Below are positions 1 through 5,227 of a stretch of DNA of 8,924 nucleotides, piece by piece. Numbering within the stretch: position 1 is the first letter of the stretch; the number at the start of each line of letters is the position of its first letter. This DNA is from Candidatus Altimarinota bacterium (GTDB lineage Bacteria > Patescibacteriota > Gracilibacteria > RBG-16-42-10): positions 1 to 8,924 of the forward strand of contig JAGNZB010000048.1 in NCBI GenBank assembly GCA_017984655.1. The letters run 5' to 3'. The position numbers were made by a program, and so were the translations under genes. Under the pieces are notes generated by a model. It searched no databases. It saw only the letters and a program-made list of their open reading frames with translations, and was not told the origin of the DNA.

Positions 1-405
1 GTTCTAGAGCAACCATTTCCAGCCAAAGATGCGACATGGAAAGAACTCAACAAATACGCTCTCTGGGATAGTGTGGACGGCCTGATTGATGTCAGCAAAC
101 AGACATCTCCATTCCAGTCAGCACTCTACTACAAGCACCTAGAAGCCCTGATCACTACCTACGCCGGCTTTCTCAATCTAGAATTACCAGCTTATAGCAA
201 GATCTATCGGTATCTAACAGAAAATAATTTTGCGACTAAGTATCATGTGACAGTATTTCCTGACCCAGACTTCAGCACGCAGTTTTGTCAGTGCATTACG
301 AACTATGATCTGCCAAGAGTCATCACCCTAACCAAGTATGTTCAAGACAAATTAGGCGGGTTTGATATCAGTGATTGGAAGCTTCGCACACCAAACGAAT
401 ACTAA
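1..405 (+). CDS. C-terminal part of an unrecognised protein (5' end off the window)
   Basis: The reading frame is open from base 1 to the TAA at 403-405, so 134 residues of a longer protein are visible. A GTG at 73 could be mistaken for a start, but the frame upstream is open and looks equally coding (LEQPFPAKDATWKELNKYAL), so the gene most likely begins outside the window. The visible part is rich in aromatic residues (many Tyr, Phe and Trp). It has no hydrophobic segment long enough to span a membrane, no signal peptide and no motif that I recognise. Two nearby cysteines (FCQC, around bases 283-294) are not enough to propose a metal site. It converges on the small membrane-protein gene with 18 bases between the two stop codons and no clear terminator. 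I cannot assign a function. Confidence 0.7.
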   Translation, partial: VLEQPFPAKDATWKELNKYALWDSVDGLIDVSKQTSPFQSALYYKHLEALITTYAGFLNLELPAYSKIYRYLTENNFATKYHVTVFPDPDFSTQFCQCITNYDLPRVITLTKYVQDKLGGFDISDWKLRTPNEY

Positions 406-423
406 ATAGTTCGCTCTCCCCAT

Positions 424-678
424 TTACTTTCCCCACCGCCATCTCGCTCTTTCACCAGTGAGTACACAAATGATCAGGAGCAGGGTTGTTTGTGTGATGA
501 ATAAGAGTGCTATAGCTAGGACCTGCCACAGTGTGAGCAAAGAGTCAGCCATGAATATCGACAAACTAATCACCCCACAAAGATAGATGGCCAACACTGT
601 CCAGCCCTGCCAACTCGCAGGCATCCAGCCATAGCCATATAATTTGGCACGAAACCACAATTGAGGAGCAGCAGACAT
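424..678 (-). CDS. Small two-helix conserved membrane protein
   Basis: An 84-residue protein with two predicted membrane helices (about residues 26-44 and 51-72). Before the first helix is an aromatic stretch with WFRAKLYGYGW and WQGW (residues 8-26). The tail is basic and aromatic, TGERARWRWGK (74-84). This pattern of YGWGW-like head, WQGW, and a GEkpRWRWG-like tail matches a family of uncharacterised small membrane proteins that I associate with CPR and other bacteria. Its biochemical role is unknown. It lies nine bases downstream of the MAPEG gene on the same strand, so the two are probably co-transcribed. The start is ATG, preceded by TCACTTTT with no Shine-Dalgarno sequence. The stop is TAA. 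Family recognition is from memory and moderately sure; no function is claimed. Confidence 0.8.
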   Translation of the reverse strand: MSAAPQLWFRAKLYGYGWMPASWQGWTVLAIYLCGVISLSIFMADSLLTLWQVLAIALLFITQTTLLLIICVLTGERARWRWGK

Positions 679-687
679 AAAAGTGAA

Positions 688-1083
688 TTAGACAAGTACT
701 ACGCTAGCAATCGCCACAATTGCCCCAACCAACATCACCACGGTAGGCAATGCAGACAATGCAAAACCCAAGGTCCGGATTTCTGGATCGCGATAATAAC
801 TGATCGCATACACAATCCGACCAAGCAACCACACTAGACCTAGTCCAGTAGCCCAAGTCGTATCGACGTAATAAGCAAAGAGCCACAATGAGGGCAAAAA
901 CAAAACCATTTGTTCGATTGTGTTGTAGTGGACACGAACATAGCGCTCAAATGTCTCATGACCAGTCATCGCGGGCGCTTTGACACCGAATTTATACCGA
1001 GCCAACCCGACATTGGATAATAAAACAATGTAGAGAATCAATGACGCCAAAGTAACTAAACTAACATAATGGAAACCATTCAT
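688..1083 (-). CDS. MAPEG-family membrane protein
   Basis: A 131-residue protein with four predicted membrane helices (about 6-24, 56-72, 76-95 and 108-130), the fold and length of the MAPEG superfamily (microsomal glutathione transferase, FLAP and leukotriene C4 synthase relatives). Family-like residues include FERYVRVHYNTIEQ (45-58, with R47, R50, N54 and E57), the GLVWLLGRIVYAISYY segment (82-97) and R103 in EIRTLGF. MAPEG enzymes act in membranes as trimers and many use glutathione for conjugation or peroxide reduction. Which activity this one has cannot be read from the sequence. It is first in a probable two-gene unit with the small membrane protein. The next gene upstream is a peroxiredoxin, which would fit a shared detoxification theme, but a terminator separates them. 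The start ATG follows TCCTTTCT, with no Shine-Dalgarno sequence. The stop is TAA. Confidence 0.85.
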   Translation of the reverse strand: MNGFHYVSLVTLASLILYIVLLSNVGLARYKFGVKAPAMTGHETFERYVRVHYNTIEQMVLFLPSLWLFAYYVDTTWATGLGLVWLLGRIVYAISYYRDPEIRTLGFALSALPTVVMLVGAIVAIASVVLV

Positions 1084-1122
1084 AGAAAGGATTTAATACT
1101 ACTATCACTGTAATCTCTTCTC

Positions 1123-1141
1123 TTTTGATTGGGAATCAAAA
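1123..1141. repeat. Perfect inverted repeat upstream of the MAPEG gene
   Basis: TTTTGATT, GGG, AATCAAAA gives two perfect 8-base arms around a 3-base spacer. It lies about 40 bases upstream of the MAPEG start and overlaps the U-tract of the peroxiredoxin terminator. It could be an operator for the MAPEG unit or simply extra folding after the terminator. The sequence alone does not decide. Confidence 0.5.
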
Positions 1142-1169
1142 AAGCTGCCCCGCAATCGACGAGACAGCT
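1138..1169 (-). terminator. Intrinsic terminator of the peroxiredoxin gene
   Basis: Read on the minus strand, AGCUGUCUCG (1169-1160), a seven-base loop, CGGGGCAGCU (1152-1143) and then a run of U (to 1138) form a hairpin. All ten positions pair, two of them as G-U wobbles. The hairpin ends 27 bases after the peroxiredoxin stop codon, where a Rho-independent terminator is expected. It separates peroxiredoxin transcription from the MAPEG unit. Confidence 0.85.
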
Positions 1170-1196
1170 CTTTTGTTAGCAACAGCTAGAGGGCGA

Positions 1197-1787
1197 TTAC
1201 GCTTGGCCCAAGGTCTTGTCACCTTTGTTCCAACCGACTGGACAGAGCTCGCCTGTTTGGAAAGCTTTGAGCACACGGAGGAGCTCATCGATGTTGCGAC
1301 CGACAGGAAGATTATTGATAGTAGCTGACTGAAGGACACCATCTTGATCGATCAAGAAAGCACCACGCAGTGAGATACCCTTACCTTCTACCAAGACACC
1401 ATACGCTGCCGCAATCTCTTTGGTCATGTCAGCCAAAAGTGGAAAGTTGAACTTACCAATTTCTTTGGTCCATGCCTGATGAGAATAGACACTATCAGTA
1501 CTACAACCAATCACCTGACAGTTGAGATCTTCAAATTCCTTGAAGCGTTTGTTGAGCTCAAGAAGCTCAGTTGGACACACGAAAGTGAAATCCAAAGGAT
1601 AGAAGAAGAGCAAAATCCATTTACCATGGAAGTCACTGCTGCTCACATGAGTCATCTTGTCACCAACCAAGGCCTCAGCCATGAATTCAGGTGCCAACTC
1701 ACCCACTTGCGCAACCAAAGTATCTTCATCCATCTCAGAGCCACAAGCTCCACTACCACAACAGCTTTCATTCATATGATCATGCAT
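1197..1787 (-). CDS. 2-Cys peroxiredoxin (AhpC/Prx1 type) with Cys-rich N-terminus
   Basis: A typical 2-Cys peroxiredoxin of the AhpC/Prx1 group, reducing hydrogen peroxide and organic peroxides in the cytoplasm with electrons from thioredoxin or a similar donor. In the 196-residue protein the peroxidatic cysteine is C71 in PLDFTFVCPTE (64-74) and the resolving cysteine is C182 in GELCPVGW (179-186). P64, T68 and the RGAF arginine (R141) fit the active-site pattern. No YF motif is visible at the C-terminus and the GGLG-type insert is absent, which suggests a robust, hyperoxidation-resistant enzyme. I chose the ATG at 1787. The frame stays open to 1868, but the 27 extra residues are unlike this family and would run through the leader hairpins. 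The ATG directly follows AACTTT, and an AT-rich TAATAT (1796-1801) could be a -10 box for a nearly leaderless mRNA. An ATG at 1775 is possible. The N-terminus carries ESCCGSGACGSE (7-18), outside the core domain. The stop is TAA. Confidence 0.93.
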   Translation of the reverse strand: MHDHMNESCCGSGACGSEMDEDTLVAQVGELAPEFMAEALVGDKMTHVSSSDFHGKWILLFFYPLDFTFVCPTELLELNKRFKEFEDLNCQVIGCSTDSVYSHQAWTKEIGKFNFPLLADMTKEIAAAYGVLVEGKGISLRGAFLIDQDGVLQSATINNLPVGRNIDELLRVLKAFQTGELCPVGWNKGDKTLGQA

Positions 1788-1819
1788 AAAGTTATATATT
1801 ATTAGGAATAAATCGAGAG

Positions 1820-1840
1820 AAAACAAAGACGAATCTTTGT
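1820..1840 (-). terminator. Terminator-like hairpin in the peroxiredoxin leader
   Basis: On the minus strand, ACAAAGA (1840-1834), a UUCG loop (1833-1830) and UCUUUGU (1829-1823) form a 7-bp stem, followed by UUU and a pyrimidine run. The stem has only two G-C pairs, so it is weak. It lies 46 bases after the lipoprotein stop codon and about 35 bases before the peroxiredoxin start. It may end lipoprotein transcription or attenuate read-through into the peroxiredoxin gene. Confidence 0.5.
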
Positions 1841-1865
1841 CTGGGAATTGTACGAGAAAGATTCG
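1830..1865 (-). promoter_or_regulatory. Inverted repeat competing with the terminator-like hairpin
   Basis: CGAATCTTT (1830-1838) and AAAGATTCG (1857-1865) are perfect 9-base arms with 18 bases between them. The minus-strand 3' arm contains most of the terminator's 5' arm plus its UUCG loop, so the two hairpins cannot form together. An outer G-U pair and two inner pairs after a mismatch could lengthen the stem. The arrangement resembles an antiterminator/terminator pair. No ligand or regulator can be named. Confidence 0.4.
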
Positions 1866-1886
1866 CAAAAGACAAACTTTTCCTCA

Positions 1887-3098
1887 CTACTCAACGTTTA
1901 CTTGAACAATATCTGTTCCAATAGAAGTAGCTTCGCGATATAAGTTTACCCCTGCAGATGTTCTACCAGCACTAGTGGGAGTCATAGTGAATATATGCAT
2001 ACCGCCTCCCAAATTAAATAAAGTCCAGTACTGTTGTGTATCAACTAGCCCACGACCACGAGACCAGAACACTCCATTTTCAGTGCTAAGATAGTCAATT
2101 GAGATAGCGTAGCTATCTAGAGAGATCATCTCATTTTTAGCAACATTACTACGGAATTGATCACTGGCAGGACCATTGATTGCCTCAGTACAGCCAGCAC
2201 CAGCTTCATCTTCCCCATTGGTGTGAGGTACCAAACCGACACGCATCGGATTACATACTATAGTATAGCCGCTAGAACTTCGAGCTGTAACAATCGATGA
2301 GAATGGTTGCCCCACACGAACATTGGCAGCAATTGGCAGGATACGAATTTCTTCTTGCACGCTCGGCTCACCTGGACGAAGGGTAATATGAGGAATGTTA
2401 ACACGGACAGAACCACGTGGCTGAGCAGCCAAGCTCAGATCTGCAGCTTGCAAATCCACTGAACTATCAGTATCTACATCATTAGGTGGTGTATACAGAC
2501 GAGCTATAGACCAACCACTATCATGGTCACCAGCACGACACCCTGTTGGAGTCAGATATACTTGACCAAATCGACTGCTATTAGGCATCAACACATTACC
2601 AACAGTAATAGTCGGGCCATTCGTGACACACACATGATCCATAGTGACCGAATTGTTATCCGCTCCACTGCGAGAATAGCTACCATCAGCAAAATTATCG
2701 ACACTACCATCACCAGCTTGGATTTGAAGACGAAGTGTATGACCAGCAATATAACTATCCCCCAAACGAACACGACCAAAGATACCTACATTTCCTTGGG
2801 ACCCAGCCACTGCTGAAAAGAGTTCAACCACTGGAGTCGCTGTCATCCCAGTATCAGGCTGTCCGCCATCCACTTGCACATCAGTGCCAGCATCATGTCT
2901 CCCACTATCCTGAGCCCCTCCATCTGGAGAAACCGCATCACGACCAACATCTACTACCCCACTATCCACAGCAGCATCCTCTTCGATACCATTTGTACCA
3001 GTTGCACTACTAGCACAAGCAGCCACCTGAGTTAATGCTGCAAGCACCAATGCTCGGGCTGAAGTTTGACGACGATGACCAGCAATCCTCTCAATCAT
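1887..3098 (-). CDS. Predicted secreted lipoprotein with Asp/Gly-rich linker
   Basis: A 403-residue protein that I do not recognise as a named family. The N-terminus has basic residues, a hydrophobic stretch (ALVLAALTQVAAC, 16-28) and a lipobox VAAC, so C28 would be lipidated after signal peptidase II cleavage. Residues about 38-84 are a low-complexity linker dominated by Asp, Gly and Val (for example DSGRHDAGTD). The rest (about 88-403) alternates short hydrophobic and polar stretches, as a beta-rich extracellular domain does. It contains four cysteines (C157, C187, C282, C303) that could form disulfides and VRVGQPFSSIVTARSSSGY (260-278), which is Ig-like in style. Adhesion or surface binding is a guess. 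The gene has its own probable promoter (extended -10 at 3127-3135). The ATG follows AAATCACTTT without a Shine-Dalgarno sequence. The stop is TAG. Confidence 0.8.
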   Translation of the reverse strand: MIERIAGHRRQTSARALVLAALTQVAACASSATGTNGIEEDAAVDSGVVDVGRDAVSPDGGAQDSGRHDAGTDVQVDGGQPDTGMTATPVVELFSAVAGSQGNVGIFGRVRLGDSYIAGHTLRLQIQAGDGSVDNFADGSYSRSGADNNSVTMDHVCVTNGPTITVGNVLMPNSSRFGQVYLTPTGCRAGDHDSGWSIARLYTPPNDVDTDSSVDLQAADLSLAAQPRGSVRVNIPHITLRPGEPSVQEEIRILPIAANVRVGQPFSSIVTARSSSGYTIVCNPMRVGLVPHTNGEDEAGAGCTEAINGPASDQFRSNVAKNEMISLDSYAISIDYLSTENGVFWSRGRGLVDTQQYWTLFNLGGGMHIFTMTPTSAGRTSAGVNLYREATSIGTDIVQVNVE

Positions 3099-3126
3099 AA
3101 AGTGATTTATTTAAGTTCAACAGCGC

Positions 3127-3135
3127 ACTATACCA
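3127..3135 (-). promoter_or_regulatory. Extended -10 promoter element of the lipoprotein gene
   Basis: On the minus strand this reads TGGTATAGT, an extended -10 (TGn followed by TATAGT, close to TATAAT). It lies 28 bases before the lipoprotein ATG, which would give a leader of roughly 20 bases. No good -35 box is seen at normal spacing, which an extended -10 can tolerate. It lies in the 66-base gap between the DUF2207-like gene and the lipoprotein gene. Confidence 0.45.
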
Positions 3136-3164
3136 CACTTTTCAAATACACAACACCCCCAACT

Positions 3165-4043
3165 CTACAGCCTGTTCTTATTAGATACACGCCCCTGCCC
3201 GAGTGAGCTCGCAAACCCAGACATCAGCATCCCCGTCATCGCCTTACCCCACAGTGGCGTCACTTCGAGAGCGATCGAATAAGGCAAGAATGGATCAGTG
3301 ATGTTTTCTTGCTCATAAAAAGGATGGCGATAACGCTCAGCAGTATATAAGTGCAAATGTAAGCCTTTGATATGCCACAGCACCTCTTTGCCCAGAAGAG
3401 TTAACTTTTCATGCTTGGGGGCGCGATTGAAATACACTAGGCTAGCTAGCACCAAAATCACTGCCGCCATCAATGAGAGTGCCGCAAGAATGACCAAAAA
3501 GAAACTGCCAATCGTCCACAGTACAAATATCTTGGTCAATTGAGCACCCATATTTTGTTGCATCGCATCAACAAAAGCACCAGGGATAAACAGCTCTTTC
3601 TTGGTCACACTCTCCCAGCCAAGCTTTGATAACTGTTGGAAAAATTGAGGTGAAAACAATGTTGGTAGCTGCGAAAGTTTTACTGTCGTACCACCCACAA
3701 ACAATGCTTGTAACAAATAGCGTTCGAAAGGATTCAAGACATGGTCCCCAGGCAAATACTGCAATGCAGCATCAATAGTTTTATTCTCAGCATCCTTCAA
3801 AAAAGTGAGCGCTATCACCCGTCTATCTACCAAGGCAATCAGACAGCCACCAATCACTGCAGGCGTCAGACGACCATCATGAAATACCAAACCGACCTCC
3901 AGTGGTGACAAACCAACTGGAATCTCAGCTATCGGCACAATCGTCTTTCCTAGAAACCGAACATGTCTATTTTGTTTTCTCCGGTTCTGAAGGAAGAGAA
4001 TGCCCCCCAGCACAAGCGCGACGATGGCAGCAACAATATTCAT
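3165..4043 (-). CDS. DUF2207-like membrane protein, short form
   Basis: A 292-residue membrane protein resembling the C-terminal two-thirds of DUF2207 (YciQ-type predicted membrane proteins). Family-like features are IPVGLSPLEVGLVFHDG (41-57), followed by a segment read as the 'liDLa.rG' region (69-80). Near the C-terminus are GLHLHLYTAERYR (227-239) and DPFLPYSIALEVTPLW (250-265). There is one N-terminal helix (about 3-18), followed by a basic stretch (RRKQNR), and a helical pair (about 172-204). The large N-terminal extracytoplasmic domain found in longer DUF2207 proteins is absent, so the DUF2207 region starts soon after the first helix. The function of the family is unknown. The gene starts 14 bases after the tsaD stop and is probably co-transcribed with it. 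The ATG follows CTTTGTTTT with no Shine-Dalgarno sequence. The stop is TAG. Confidence 0.75.
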   Translation of the reverse strand: MNIVAAIVALVLGGILFLQNRRKQNRHVRFLGKTIVPIAEIPVGLSPLEVGLVFHDGRLTPAVIGGCLIALVDRRVIALTFLKDAENKTIDAALQYLPGDHVLNPFERYLLQALFVGGTTVKLSQLPTLFSPQFFQQLSKLGWESVTKKELFIPGAFVDAMQQNMGAQLTKIFVLWTIGSFFLVILAALSLMAAVILVLASLVYFNRAPKHEKLTLLGKEVLWHIKGLHLHLYTAERYRHPFYEQENITDPFLPYSIALEVTPLWGKAMTGMLMSGFASSLGQGRVSNKNRL

Positions 4044-4057
4044 AAAACAAAGCTAAG

Positions 4058-5086
4058 TTATTCCAACCACATATGGGGATTAGGTTCGACAATTCCCACT
4101 GCTGGCTTGCCCGCAAAAAATGCAGCAGCAGCGATCATCGCCGCATTGTCAGTACAGTAGCTCAGCTTCACTGGATAACAAATCTCCACCCCAGTAGTAG
4201 CAAAACGCTCAGTGGCCAAAGCTCGCAAACGCAGACTAGCTGACACACCCCCTGACACAAACACCGTCGGTGACTGATACTTCTGCCAAGCTGCAAACAA
4301 CTTACTGACAATGACATCAAACACAGCCTCTTGAAATTCATATGCCAGATCAGCTTTCATCTGGTCATCTAGTGCCCCCAATTTATTAATCAACACATAC
4401 AGTGCTGTCTTGAGACCGGAGAAAGAAAAGTTGAAATCCGTAATCTCACGAGGTCTTTGCCCGGAGCCCCCAGCTTGCAACCAAGCACGAGGCAATCGAT
4501 AGATGCCAGGACGCCCCAACTTTGCCAACTTTTCGATCTCAGGCCCACCGGGATAAGGCAATCCCAGCATCCGCGCTACTTTATCAAATGCCTCCCCCGC
4601 TGAATCATCTTGAGTCTGCCCCAACAACTCGACTTTGCCATGCTCAGGAATATAAGCAAGATCATTGTGACCACCAGAAATACTAATGATCAATGCTGGC
4701 AACTGCGGAAGCTGCTCACGACCAAGAAAATTTGAATAAAGATGGCCCCAAATATGATTCACAGTCAGTAAAGGTTTGCGCCACAACAAAGCCAAAGCTT
4801 GGGCACAAGTCACACCCACAATCAACGACCCCACCAGCCCAGGACCTTGGGTCACTGCAATCGCATCAATGCTATCGATACTAACAGCCTCTTGCGTCAA
4901 AGCACTCTCCACAACAGGGATCATCAGCTGCACCTGAGCACGAGCAGCTACTTCAGGCACCACCCCCTGGGTCAACTGATGTGAGTCCATCCGTGAGCTC
5001 ACTACAGAGACAAGCACCCGCACACCATCATCCACAATCGCACAAGCGGTATCATCAAAAGATGTCTCGATCGCTAATATTCTCAT
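4058..5086 (-). CDS. tsaD: tRNA N6-adenosine threonylcarbamoyltransferase TsaD
   Basis: TsaD (YgjD/Kae1/Gcp family) transfers the threonylcarbamoyl group from threonylcarbamoyl-AMP to A37 of ANN-decoding tRNAs, working in the cytoplasm with TsaB and TsaE. The 342-residue length is normal. Visible motifs are the N-terminal ASKHA strand ILAIETSFDDT (3-13), GVVPEVAARA (41-50), TQGPGLVGSL (79-88) and the metal-binding HIWGH (H111, H115). Further on are ISGGH (136-140), the long signature DDSAGEAFDKVARMLGLPYPGGP (160-182), FSFSGLKTA (220-228), SGGVSASLRLR (278-288) and the third metal ligand D313 in CTDNAAMIA. The position usually filled by His after PEvAaR is Gln here (AARAQVQ). The start ATG follows TTCTTTT, and the only clear Shine-Dalgarno-like AGGAG of the window lies 13 bases upstream, farther than usual. 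The gene is divergent from the MurF-like gene and probably leads the DUF2207-like gene. No tsaB or tsaE is in view. The stop is TAA. Confidence 0.97.
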   Translation of the reverse strand: MRILAIETSFDDTACAIVDDGVRVLVSVVSSRMDSHQLTQGVVPEVAARAQVQLMIPVVESALTQEAVSIDSIDAIAVTQGPGLVGSLIVGVTCAQALALLWRKPLLTVNHIWGHLYSNFLGREQLPQLPALIISISGGHNDLAYIPEHGKVELLGQTQDDSAGEAFDKVARMLGLPYPGGPEIEKLAKLGRPGIYRLPRAWLQAGGSGQRPREITDFNFSFSGLKTALYVLINKLGALDDQMKADLAYEFQEAVFDVIVSKLFAAWQKYQSPTVFVSGGVSASLRLRALATERFATTGVEICYPVKLSYCTDNAAMIAAAAFFAGKPAVGIVEPNPHMWLE

Positions 5087-5099
5087 AAAAGAAAAATCA

Positions 5100-5104
5100 C
5101 TCCT
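5100..5104 (-). promoter_or_regulatory. Shine-Dalgarno-like AGGAG far upstream of tsaD
   Basis: AGGAG on the minus strand, separated from the tsaD ATG by 13 bases (TGATTTTTCTTTT), compared with the usual 5-9. It is the only convincing AGGAG-type element near any start codon here. It may be a poor ribosome binding site or a chance match. Confidence 0.35.
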
Positions 5105-5187
5105 GCAGCTTCAAAGATGCGAGCCCAAAAGTCAATAAACAATCTGCAATCATCCATACCCGATCATTCTAATTGCCCCACCACCTA

Positions 5188-5196
5188 TGCTACGAT
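5188..5196 (+). promoter_or_regulatory. Extended -10 promoter element for the MurF-like gene
   Basis: TGCTACGAT reads as an extended -10 (TGn then TACGAT, four of six matches to TATAAT). It lies 31 bases before the ATG at 5228, and no convincing -35 box is present. It falls in the 141-base divergent gap shared with tsaD. That gap also has a TTGACT on the minus strand that might be a -35 for tsaD, but it lacks a matching -10. Confidence 0.3.
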
Positions 5197-5227
5197 CCAC
5201 TCAGAAAACTGTCATCATTCCCCCTTT

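Noticed and set aside
73..405. GTG at 73 as a true start of the first gene
   Set aside because: The frame is open to base 1 with coding-like sequence before the GTG.
396..413. Near-palindrome between the first two converging genes as a terminator
   Set aside because: The arms pair imperfectly and there is no T-run on either side.
1788..1868. Longer peroxiredoxin reading frame starting at 1868
   Set aside because: The extra 27 residues do not resemble the family and would cover the leader hairpins; the ATG at 1787 has the same upstream motif as other genes here.
2962..2970. CTATCCACA, one base from a DnaA box, plus TCATCCACA at 5028 and 8449
   Set aside because: They are isolated, inside coding sequence and not clustered with AT-rich DNA; no support for an origin in the window.
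2523..3013. Plus-strand reading frames opposite the lipoprotein gene
   Set aside because: They are antisense shadows: compositionally odd (Thr/Ile- or His/Gln-rich), no recognisable motif and no initiation signal.
5117..5227. Longer MurF-like reading frame starting at 5117
   Set aside because: The 37 extra residues are Asn/His/Ser/Pro-rich and non-conserved in style, and would place the promoter-like element inside the gene.
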